Source: Variovorax sp. PAMC 28711
Lineage (GTDB): Bacteria; Pseudomonadota; Gammaproteobacteria; Burkholderiales; Burkholderiaceae_C
Length of the DNA: 64,000 bases
Reading direction: 5' to 3'
NCBI RefSeq assembly: GCF_001577265.1
Contig: NZ_CP014517.1
Span: 1,975,001 to 2,039,000, forward strand
Under the pieces are notes generated by a model, which had not been told where the DNA came from, did not search any database, and worked only from the letters and a program-made list of their open reading frames with translations. Positions 8,944 to 18,016 of the stretch are shown here, piece after piece. The position numbers and the translations under genes were made by a program. Within the stretch, counting starts at the first letter, position 1. The number at the start of each line of letters is the position of its first letter.

Positions 8944-9195
8944 TCAGTAGTTCTGCAGCGTCTTCTTGGTGTTGGCCTTGGCGTTGTCCTTGGCGGTCGA
9001 CATGTCGCCGGTGGACTGCTTGGCTTCACCGCCGAGGACCGAGGTCGCGTTCGACACCTGGGCGCGCAGCATGTCGCCGAAAGCCGCATACACCGCGATA
9101 GAGCCGAGTGCGAGCACGGCCACGATGATGATGTACTCGACCATGCCCTGGCCGCGTTGACGAGTTTGCTGAAGAGATTGACGGATACGGTTCAT
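8944..9195 (-). CDS. flp: Flp pilin, major subunit candidate
   Basis: The protein has 83 residues from the ATG at 9195, preceded by the ribosome site AAGGAAAT. The leader is basic and ends in Gly15. The mature part begins QGMVEYIIIVAVLALG, with Glu at +5 and Tyr at +6. The hydrophobic helix runs to about residue 42 and is followed by an Ala/Lys-rich tail. This is the standard Flp/type IVb pilin plan, although the tail is somewhat longer than in the shortest Flp pilins. It is the best candidate for the main fibre subunit because it has the strongest translation signal among the pilin-like genes here. Confidence 0.9.
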   Translation of the reverse strand: MNRIRQSLQQTRQRGQGMVEYIIIVAVLALGSIAVYAAFGDMLRAQVSNATSVLGGEAKQSTGDMSTAKDNAKANTKKTLQNY

Positions 9196-9272
9196 GAGAT
9201 TTCCTTGGGTTTGAAGTTGGATGAAACAAAACCCGCCGCCGACATGACGGCAGGTCGCGACACCGGCCTGTC

Positions 9273-9707
9273 CTATTTCTTGAAACAGGCAACCAGGTTG
9301 CACGGCAGGCTGATCGGTCCATCGATCACGATGTGGCCATCACGCCTCTGAACGACGACTTGCTCCTCGTAGCGCCCGGACCGCGAGAACGTCGTCTCGT
9401 AGATCAGCACGGAGCCACCGGCGGCTTGTGTCTTTTCTTCCACGAATCGGCGCGCTTCGACTTTTCCGGCCGACCGCGCCAGCACCTTGAACTGATCGAG
9501 GACCATGTCGATCGACCACCGATCGCCGGCAGGCTTTCCCTCGGACAGCAGGGCAGAAACCGTGTTCGCGTCGCCCTGATCACGCGCCGTCATCAAGGCA
9601 TCGGCCCAGCTACGCGGCGTCGTGGGCTGTTTGACTTGCGCCAACGAGCAGACTGCCGTCAATGCAAGCGCCAGCAGCCAGCCGCCCTGAAGGAACCGGC
9701 TCGTCAC
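9273..9707 (-). CDS. Small secreted protein of the Tad locus, function unknown
   Basis: The protein has 144 residues. It begins with a signal peptide (FLQGGWLLALALTAVCSLAQ) and continues with a helical region (ALMTARDQGDANTVSALLSEG) and a C-terminal beta-rich part that ends CNLVACFKK, containing two cysteines. I do not recognise a family. The start overlaps the stop of the lytic transglycosylase gene by ATGA, so the two are probably translated together. A 77-base gap separates its stop from the flp start. That gap contains the flp ribosome site but no clear promoter. Confidence 0.7.
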   Translation of the reverse strand: MTSRFLQGGWLLALALTAVCSLAQVKQPTTPRSWADALMTARDQGDANTVSALLSEGKPAGDRWSIDMVLDQFKVLARSAGKVEARRFVEEKTQAAGGSVLIYETTFSRSGRYEEQVVVQRRDGHIVIDGPISLPCNLVACFKK

Positions 9708-10483
9708 AGCGACATGGCCGTCACAGCGGCCTCCGGGTTCCTGCGCGGCACCGCGGGGACTTCGAACACCCAGGCATTGCCGAAATGACGCGCATCCGAA
9801 GACGCGGTGCGCGCGACGCGTGTCGTCGGTGCGCCCACGAACGCCGGGCCGGCGGCAGAAGGGCTGCGAAGCTGTTCGTAGGCCCCCATCACCCGCCCGA
9901 CATACGCGCGGGTTTCCCGATAGTCGGGAACGTTGCGACCCGCGCGTTCGACCGCACCGGGGCCCGCGTTGTAGGCCGCCAGTGCAAGCGGCACGTCACC
10001 GTCGTAGCGCAACAGCAGATCCCTCAGCAACCGCGAGCCGCCTTCGAGACTCTTGGCGGCATCGAACGGATCGTCGACGCCGTACTGGCGCGCCGTGGCG
10101 GGCATCAGTTGCATGACGCCCATGGCACCCTTGGGCGACACGGCGTCGGCGCGAAAACCCGATTCGGCCCACGCCACCGCCCGGACCAGATGCGGATCGA
10201 TGCCGACGCTCTGCGCCGCGGAGACCGCGACGGCGTCGACCTGCGAGCGACCGGGGACGGCGGTGAGCTGAACGCCTGCGTCGTGGGTGCGCGTGACCCG
10301 GCGTCCCTGCCCGCCCGAAACGTCGAGGAGCAACCCGCCACCGATCCGCTGGAACGAATCACTGCCGGCTGGCACCAGCCGCCCTGAGGCACTGGCGCGG
10401 AACACATCGGCCTGCGCCGCATGCATGCAGAACAAAGGAATTGCGGCGGCCAATTGCCACGCTTTAAAGTTACCGCACCGCAT
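9704..10483 (-). CDS. Lytic murein transglycosylase (SLT family)
   Basis: The protein has 259 residues from the ATG at 10483, which gives a signal peptide ending in CMHAAQA. An ATG 99 bases further upstream gives a poorer N-terminus. The SLT domain begins near residue 105 (AVSAAQSVGIDPHLVRAVAWAESGFRADAVSPKGAMGVMQ, read as several motifs). AWAESGF holds the catalytic Glu, and GAMGVMQLMPATA and LALAAYNAGPGAV are the other family blocks. It cleaves peptidoglycan in the periplasm and probably opens the wall for the pilus machine, as it heads this gene series. Confidence 0.9.
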   Translation of the reverse strand: MRCGNFKAWQLAAAIPLFCMHAAQADVFRASASGRLVPAGSDSFQRIGGGLLLDVSGGQGRRVTRTHDAGVQLTAVPGRSQVDAVAVSAAQSVGIDPHLVRAVAWAESGFRADAVSPKGAMGVMQLMPATARQYGVDDPFDAAKSLEGGSRLLRDLLLRYDGDVPLALAAYNAGPGAVERAGRNVPDYRETRAYVGRVMGAYEQLRSPSAAGPAFVGAPTTRVARTASSDARHFGNAWVFEVPAVPRRNPEAAVTAMSL

Positions 10484-10681
10484 TTTTAATTGGACCGATC
10501 GGAGAATTTTCTGAGTCGGCCGGATTATCTGTTGCGTTTTTCCGCATCCGCGCAAAAATCGATTCCATTGATCAATGAACATTGATCGTTTCGCTCATGA
10601 ATTTGGTCGCCGTCCGCCCGCGTGTCACAGCGCTGACATATTGAGCGGCTATGGGTTTAGGTACCTTGCCCCGGGATTCGA

Positions 10682-10729
10682 TTGACATCTGATAAACGGT
10701 TGTCAAATGTCATTGCGCGCCGCTAAGAT
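10682..10729 (+). promoter_or_regulatory. Possible sigma-70 promoter with overlapping inverted repeat, in front of the ArsR-type gene
   Basis: TTGTCA at 10700-10705 and TAAGAT at 10724-10729 are 18 bases apart, close to a sigma-70 promoter. The -35 element is the right arm of an inverted repeat TTGACA (10682-10687) / TGTCAA (10701-10706) with a 13-base spacer. That would suit an operator for autoregulation by the downstream ArsR-type protein. The rest of the roughly 270-base divergent gap (10484-10753) should also hold the promoter of the tad series, which I cannot pinpoint. The call is inferred from sequence pattern only. Confidence 0.4.
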
Positions 10730-10753
10730 CGCCCTTTTTCGGGTTGTAGACGT

Positions 10754-11131
10754 GTGATTTCCAATTACCAGCCGGAACGAGATCAATCGCCGGGGACCCG
10801 TTCGCAGGAGGAGGCATCTCGTGCGGGATTGCCTATGGCGTCCGGGACGCTCACCGCCGTGCGCCTGCTGAAAGCCATTGCCCAGGAAACCCGATTGAGA
10901 ATTATCGAATTGCTGCAGCAAGAGGATTCACTGGGCCTTCCTGCGGGCGTAATTGCCGCATCCTTGGATATTCCACCGAACCTCATTTCCTTTCATTTGA
11001 AGGAACTCGCGGCGGCGGGCATTCTGCAGAAAAAGACTTCCGGGCGAAATATCATCTATTCCATTGATTCGGAGATCATGGAATCCTTTTTCGTCGAAAT
11101 GATGAAATACCGGGTTTTACCTCGATCGTGA
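10754..11131 (+). CDS. ArsR-type winged-helix transcriptional regulator
   Basis: The protein has 125 residues from the GTG at 10754. An ATG at 10835 is an alternative start that still keeps the whole DNA-binding domain. The winged helix-turn-helix reads LLKAIAQETRLRIIELL, then GVIAASLDIPPNLISFHLKELAAAGIL, then GRNIIYSID. This is the ArsR pattern. No metal-binding ELCVCDL motif is seen, so a metal-sensing role is not supported. It diverges from the tad gene series and could regulate it; this is inferred from position. Confidence 0.8.
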   Translation: MISNYQPERDQSPGTRSQEEASRAGLPMASGTLTAVRLLKAIAQETRLRIIELLQQEDSLGLPAGVIAASLDIPPNLISFHLKELAAAGILQKKTSGRNIIYSIDSEIMESFFVEMMKYRVLPRS

Positions 11132-11155
11132 TCGATCGATCCCAACAATATTCCT

Positions 11156-11632
11156 ATGAAGTTCAATTATTTTTTAATTCCACAAGCCCGCAATTCGCTT
11201 TGGGTGGCTTTCGCTGCAGCCTCCATTGCTTTGACCGGCTGCAACGACGCCAATCAGACCGTCGCATCGACGAGTACGGCGACAACGGCGACAACGCCGG
11301 TCACCCCTGCACCGGCAGCGAAGGCCCCAAGCGTCAACGATTGCGGGCAAGCCATGAAGCAGCTTCGCCAATGTCATCAGAAGGTCGTCGCTGACGGCAG
11401 GGCGTCGGCATTGCAACGCGAGCAGTCGGCGACCTACCTTCGGCGTCTGGAGGCATGGTGGCAAATGGACGGCAACAATCCCGCTATTCAGGCGAGTTGC
11501 TCCGCCATTGCAAACGACAAGGAGAGTTGCGCGCCGGCTGGCGATTCTTCCGATCCGGAAGACGCTGGAATGACCGAAGCGCAATTCAAGCTGGTGATGA
11601 AGCAATTCGATGCGGCCGGCGTCCCGCCCTGA
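11156..11632 (+). CDS. Putative lipoprotein, function unknown
   Basis: The protein has 158 residues. The N-terminus has a signal sequence ending in a lipobox (IALTGC, Cys29), so it should be lipid-anchored. A Thr/Ala/Pro-rich linker follows, then a helical region with cysteines in DCGQAMKQLRQCHQKV, SCSAI and SCAPAG, and an acidic C-terminus. The paired cysteines suggest disulfides in the periplasm. No family is recognised. The gene starts 24 bases after the ArsR-type gene and is probably co-transcribed with it. Its stop codon lies 3 bases from the end of the convergent gtrA-like gene. Confidence 0.7.
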   Translation: MKFNYFLIPQARNSLWVAFAAASIALTGCNDANQTVASTSTATTATTPVTPAPAAKAPSVNDCGQAMKQLRQCHQKVVADGRASALQREQSATYLRRLEAWWQMDGNNPAIQASCSAIANDKESCAPAGDSSDPEDAGMTEAQFKLVMKQFDAAGVPP

Positions 11633-11641
11633 ATTTCAGGG
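11627..11641. other. 15-base palindrome containing both convergent stop codons
   Basis: CCCTGAATTTCAGGG is a perfect inverted repeat (7-base arms and a central T). It contains the TGA of the lipoprotein gene (11630-11632) and, on the other strand, the TGA of the gtrA-like gene (11636-11638). There is no T-run on either side, so it is not a convincing terminator. Confidence 0.4.
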
Positions 11642-12034
11642 TCCCCGCCGGGCCCTGAACACAAAGTAGCGCGCACTCAGGAAGTTCACCACCAGCCCCG
11701 TACAACTTCCGAGTGCCACACCAAGTGCCGGCGCCCACGGGCCGCCGACCCAGTGCAGCGTGGCGACATACACCGCGTAGTTCACCGCGGCGCCGCCGAG
11801 CATGGTCACGAGATAGCGCAGGTACTCGCGACCGAGTGAGGTGTCGGCGTGACGCGTGGTGAAGGTATAGCGACGGTTCAGTGCCCACGTCGCGGTGGCT
11901 GCGGCCACGAAAGACAGCACGCGCGCCGCATACCAGCCGAGCCACGGTGCCGCGAGGTACAGCACGCTCACATCGACGACGAAGCCCGCCACGCCCACCA
12001 GCCCGAACGCCAGGAACTCCCGGCCGAGCTTCAT
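11636..12034 (-). CDS. GtrA-family membrane protein
   Basis: The protein has 132 residues and four predicted membrane helices: FLAFGLVGVAGFVVDVSVLYL, ARVLSFVAAATATWALNR, VTMLGGAAVNYAVYVATL and PALGVALGSCTGLVVNFLS. The motif WALNRRYTF between helices and the C-terminal NFLSARYFVFR are typical of GtrA. GtrA proteins are thought to move or hold polyprenyl-linked sugars. The ATG at 12034 overlaps the stop of the upstream glycosyltransferase, which makes a joint function in sugar-lipid transfer likely. Confidence 0.88.
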   Translation of the reverse strand: MKLGREFLAFGLVGVAGFVVDVSVLYLAAPWLGWYAARVLSFVAAATATWALNRRYTFTTRHADTSLGREYLRYLVTMLGGAAVNYAVYVATLHWVGGPWAPALGVALGSCTGLVVNFLSARYFVFRARRGP

Positions 12035-12996
12035 GGTTCGGCGATGTTGCGCACGCCGGGGATGGCAAGGTAGCGCAGTCGCTTGGCTTCCTGCCGGCCG
12101 ATGGTCACCGTGTGCAGCACGATGCCGCAGACGAAGGCGAGCATCGCGGTGAGCATGGTGCCGGTGATGAAGACGGCCGTGGGCAGGCGTGGCACGAGCC
12201 CGGTGTGCAGGTACGTCATCGCGAGCGGCACGCCGGCCAGGATCGATCCGACGGCCAGCACGGTGGCGATGGTGGAGAAGAACTGCAACGGCCGCTCGCT
12301 CACGAAGAGCTTGCAGATGGTCTTGAGGATGCGCCAGCCGTCGCGGTAGGTGGAGAGCTTGCTCTCGGAGCCTTCGGGCCGCGAGCGGTAGGCCACGGGC
12401 ATTTCGGCGAACGGCATGCGCAGCTCGAGCGCATGGACCGTCAACTCGGTCTCGATCTCGAAGCCGGCCGACACCGCCGGGAACGACTTCGCGTAGCGCC
12501 GCGAAAAGATGCGATAGCCCGACAGCATGTCGGTCAGCCGGCCGCCGAACAGTGCCGCCACGGCGCCGGTGAGCATGCGGTTGCCGAGACGGTGACCGGC
12601 ACGATACGTCTGCGCATCCACGCCATCGTCGACGCGCGAACCGACCATCATGTCGAGGTTGTCGCGCACCAGCCGGTCGATGTGCGAACGCACGGCGCTC
12701 AGGTCGTAGGTGGCGTCGCCGTCGACCATCACGTACACGTCGGCCTCGACGTCCGCGAACATGCGGCGCGCCACGTTGCCCTTGCCGCGCAGCGCCACGT
12801 GCGTGACAGTCGCGCCCTGCGCGCGCGCCACGGCCGCGGTGTCGTCGGTCGAGTTGTTGTCGAACACATGGATCTGCGCGTCGGGCAGCGCGACCTGGAA
12901 CTCGGCGATGACCTGCGCGATGGCCAGCGCCTCGTTGAAGCACGGGATGACGGCGGCGATGCGCAAGGGACGGGGAGCGGAAAGGGGTGGGTTCAT
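12031..12996 (-). CDS. Family 2 glycosyltransferase, polyprenyl-phosphate sugar synthase type
   Basis: The protein has 321 residues. The GT-A fold begins at AAVIPCFNEALAIAQVI. DNNSTDDTAAVA and VDGDATYDLSAV, with its Asp-Gly-Asp metal motif, follow. The block GSRVDDG...RLGNRMLTG...DMLSGYRIFSRRY is typical of the dolichol-phosphate-mannose synthase group. Two C-terminal membrane helices (FFSTIATVLAVGSILAGVPLAM and ITGTMLTAMLAFVCGIVLH) resemble the GtrB/ArnC plan. It probably makes an undecaprenyl-phosphate sugar for the GT-C enzyme encoded next to it. Confidence 0.9.
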   Translation of the reverse strand: MNPPLSAPRPLRIAAVIPCFNEALAIAQVIAEFQVALPDAQIHVFDNNSTDDTAAVARAQGATVTHVALRGKGNVARRMFADVEADVYVMVDGDATYDLSAVRSHIDRLVRDNLDMMVGSRVDDGVDAQTYRAGHRLGNRMLTGAVAALFGGRLTDMLSGYRIFSRRYAKSFPAVSAGFEIETELTVHALELRMPFAEMPVAYRSRPEGSESKLSTYRDGWRILKTICKLFVSERPLQFFSTIATVLAVGSILAGVPLAMTYLHTGLVPRLPTAVFITGTMLTAMLAFVCGIVLHTVTIGRQEAKRLRYLAIPGVRNIAEP

Positions 12997-14774
12997 GGCG
13001 CGTCCGCAAGGATACGGTAGGCCTTGGCACCGTCCTTTTCGTAGAGGAGTACGAAATGTCTGGCGAAGCCCGGCTTGGCTTCGAGCACCGCCACATAGGG
13101 CGCAGCCACCACCATTGCACCGAAGCCAAGTGACGCGAACTTGCGCGCCATGTCATCCGGCGCGGCAGCCAGGAAATCCATGTAGCGCCACGGGCCGAGC
13201 GTGTCGCCCCACACCGCGTCGGGGCCGTAGTAGATCGCCTCGCTCAGCGCGACCTGGTACACCCGGCCCTGCGGGTGCGTGCGCAGGTAATGCATCGCGG
13301 CGTAGCCGGGCACGTTCTTGCGCAGGAATGCCTCGCGCAATTCGGGCGTGGGCGACACCATCGCGATCTTCTGCGCGGTTTGGTAGACCGATGCCACCGC
13401 CAGCGCCGCGAGCAGCACGCCGCCGACCCAGGCGCCTGCACGCGACGCTGCGCCGTGCGAAGCGAGTGCAGGCAGACCCTTGCGAACAGCGGCCAGCAAT
13501 GCGCCGAGCAGCACGGTCCAGCCGACCGCCGCCATCCACGCGATGAGCGGGTACGACGCCGTCATGTAGCGCGGATAGCGCGACGTGGCGAACCACACCA
13601 CCAGCGAGTACGCGCAGAACACCACCGCTGCGCGCACGGCCGCCGAGCGCCTGAACCACGGGCTGAACGGCGCCAGCAGCACCGGCCAGATCATCGCGTT
13701 GGGCCAGGCGGCGTGCGCCTGCACGTCGTCGAACTGGTTCTTGTAGTCGGCCGCGTTCCAGTTGGTGAAGCCGAAGAGGCGCGCGCCGATCGGGTTGAAC
13801 GGATCGCCCGTGGTGATCGCGTTGCGCGCGTACCAGTAAATGCACGGGATCAGGAAGCACAGCAGCGCGAGCGCCAGCACTTTCGGGCGCCGTTCGTGCC
13901 ACAGCACGAAGAGACCCATCAACGGCATGAACGTCAACGCCTGGTATTTGGAGCCCGCCGCCAGGCCGAGGAAAAAGGCCGCGACGCAGAGCCAGCGCGT
14001 GGCGGGCGCCCCGGCGGTCGCACGGTCGGCCGCCGCCTCGCGCCACCACCACAGCGCCACGCAGGCCGACAGCACGAAGAGCGCGACGCCCATGTCGATC
14101 AACGCGTTCGAGTAGTCGCCGAGGCCGAGCCAGATCGCCGCGCCGCCGCAGGCGATCACGCGGCTGGTGTGCTGCAGCCCGAGCCGGTAGACCATCCAGA
14201 CCGACACCGCGCCGCCGAGGCCGTTCAGCAGGTGTGGCAGCACGTCGTCGTCGACCAGCAGGCCGCCGGCGTAGAGCAGATTGAAGTTGTACGGGAACCA
14301 GGGGTAGCGCAGCCAGTCGTGAATGCCCAGCGAACCCGTCTGCGCCACCGTGCGCGCGTACGGCAGGTGGTACATCAGTTCGTCGAAGGCCGCGGGCGGC
14401 GCGAGCGGTGCGACCAGCGCAGGCAGCGCGACCAGCGCCAGCACCGCGAGGGCGCCGCGCTCCACCCACGGCAGCGGGCGCGTGTCCTTTGCAGTGCGCA
14501 GTTCACGCAGGCAGCCCGGCGCCTGCACCAGCGCCAGCGCGACACCGAGGGCGACGATCACCAGCACGCCGGCGAGCCCGAACACGCCGCCGATCGCGAG
14601 CGCCTGGAATGCGCAGATGAAGAGTCCGATGCCGAGCGCGACGGCCATCGCGGCTTCGAGCCCGCCGTCGCGCCGCACCGGCGGCCCGATGCGCGTCAGC
14701 ACCGCCCGTCCGAAACCCCAGCAACTGGCCACGAAGACCGCGAGCGCCGCGTAATGCGCGGCAGCAAATATCAA
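12993..14774 (-). CDS. GT-C type membrane glycosyltransferase-like protein
   Basis: The protein has 593 residues with about 11-13 predicted membrane helices and a soluble C-terminal part near residues 500-593. A short loop after the third helix group contains PPAAFDELMYHLPYAR, where the acidic residue fits the catalytic Asp/Glu of GT-C enzymes. GIHDWLRYPWFPYNFNLLYAGG follows, close to the ArnT/PMT plan. It overlaps the GT2 gene by ATGA. I infer that it transfers a lipid-linked sugar in the periplasm; the acceptor is not known. The start is 28 bases after the metH stop, so read-through from metH is possible. Confidence 0.75.
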   Translation of the reverse strand: MIFAAAHYAALAVFVASCWGFGRAVLTRIGPPVRRDGGLEAAMAVALGIGLFICAFQALAIGGVFGLAGVLVIVALGVALALVQAPGCLRELRTAKDTRPLPWVERGALAVLALVALPALVAPLAPPAAFDELMYHLPYARTVAQTGSLGIHDWLRYPWFPYNFNLLYAGGLLVDDDVLPHLLNGLGGAVSVWMVYRLGLQHTSRVIACGGAAIWLGLGDYSNALIDMGVALFVLSACVALWWWREAAADRATAGAPATRWLCVAAFFLGLAAGSKYQALTFMPLMGLFVLWHERRPKVLALALLCFLIPCIYWYARNAITTGDPFNPIGARLFGFTNWNAADYKNQFDDVQAHAAWPNAMIWPVLLAPFSPWFRRSAAVRAAVVFCAYSLVVWFATSRYPRYMTASYPLIAWMAAVGWTVLLGALLAAVRKGLPALASHGAASRAGAWVGGVLLAALAVASVYQTAQKIAMVSPTPELREAFLRKNVPGYAAMHYLRTHPQGRVYQVALSEAIYYGPDAVWGDTLGPWRYMDFLAAAPDDMARKFASLGFGAMVVAAPYVAVLEAKPGFARHFVLLYEKDGAKAYRILADAP

Positions 14775-14802
14775 CTTCTGAATGACGGGTCTCCGGCGGC
14801 TG

Positions 14803-17559
<2,757 letters not shown>

Positions 17560-17562
17560 GGG

Positions 17563-17592
17563 CTCACCTGGATTCGCGGAGGGTCAGGTGAG
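17563..17592 (-). promoter_or_regulatory. Hairpin that can hide the metH ribosome-binding site
   Basis: On the minus strand CTCACCTG (17592-17585) is complementary to CAGGTGAG (17570-17563), with a 14-base loop. The right arm contains the AGGTGAG ribosome site just before the metH ATG at 17559. The first bases of the left arm (CTC, 17592-17590) are also the last bases of the riboswitch P1 strand, so the two structures compete. This would switch translation on when SAH is bound. The pairing is seen in the sequence; the switching is inference. Confidence 0.65.
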
Positions 17593-17660
17593 CGTCGTTG
17601 CGGAGAACACCCGAGCCTGGCGGGGCTCTGTGGCTGGCCGCTGCAACGCTCCTCGGGGCC
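17590..17660 (-). promoter_or_regulatory. S-adenosylhomocysteine (SAH) riboswitch upstream of metH
   Basis: The minus-strand leader has the conserved blocks of the SAH riboswitch in order: CCCCGAGGAGCGTTGCAG (17657-17640), then CCAGGCTCGGG (17620-17610), then GCAACGACGCTC (17601-17590). CCCGAG pairs with CTCGGG to form P2. GAGCGT pairs with ACGCTC, and TGC with GCA, to close P1. Known SAH riboswitches occur in proteobacteria before ahcY, metF and metH and raise expression when SAH accumulates. The location, 31 bases before the metH start codon, fits this. I judged it by eye against the remembered consensus; a covariance-model search would settle it. Confidence 0.88.
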
Positions 17661-17784
17661 GTCGATTTTAGTTGTCTTTGCCGGGGTGCTGGTTGTCGGA
17701 GCGGTTGTGTGTGGTGTGGGGCGTCGGCGGGCGGTATGCCTTTGTGATCTCTCTGCGGCGAGCGCAACGATTGCGTCCCCCCAA

Positions 17785-18013
17785 GCCCGGCAGGCGGTGC
17801 GGGCCGGGCGATCCCCTGTGCGCCGCTGAGGAGCGCAGGGCCATCGGCTGCGCGCGCAGCGCACTTCAACCACTGACTCGCCGCAGTTGTCTGAGTGAAG
17901 AGAACGAAGTGAACGCAGCGAGTTCTGCGACGCAGCCGATGGCCCGAGCACCGCAGGGGAGCCGCGAAGCGGCCGGCGCACCGGGGTCGCCCGGCCCGCA
18001 CCGCCTGCCGGGC
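17785..18013. repeat. 229-base nested inverted repeat between dinG and metH
   Basis: The outer arms are 17785-17815 and 17983-18013, reading GCCCGGCAGGCGGTGC on the left and GCACCGCCTGCCGGGC on the right, about 31 bases each with one mismatch. The inner arms are GGGCCATCGGCTGCG (17838-17852) and CGCAGCCGATGGCCC (17931-17945), a perfect 15-base match. The element ends 3 bases before the dinG stop codon, and no gene is visible within it. It may act as a transcription end for dinG or be a member of a dispersed intergenic family. The remaining bases 17661-17784 show no clear feature. Confidence 0.75.
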
Positions 18014-18016
18014 GCT

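Noticed and set aside
11128..11394. An 88-codon plus-strand frame over the lipoprotein start
   Set aside because: It overlaps the lipoprotein gene in another frame and has no signal or motif; the lipoprotein frame has a clear signal sequence and lipobox.
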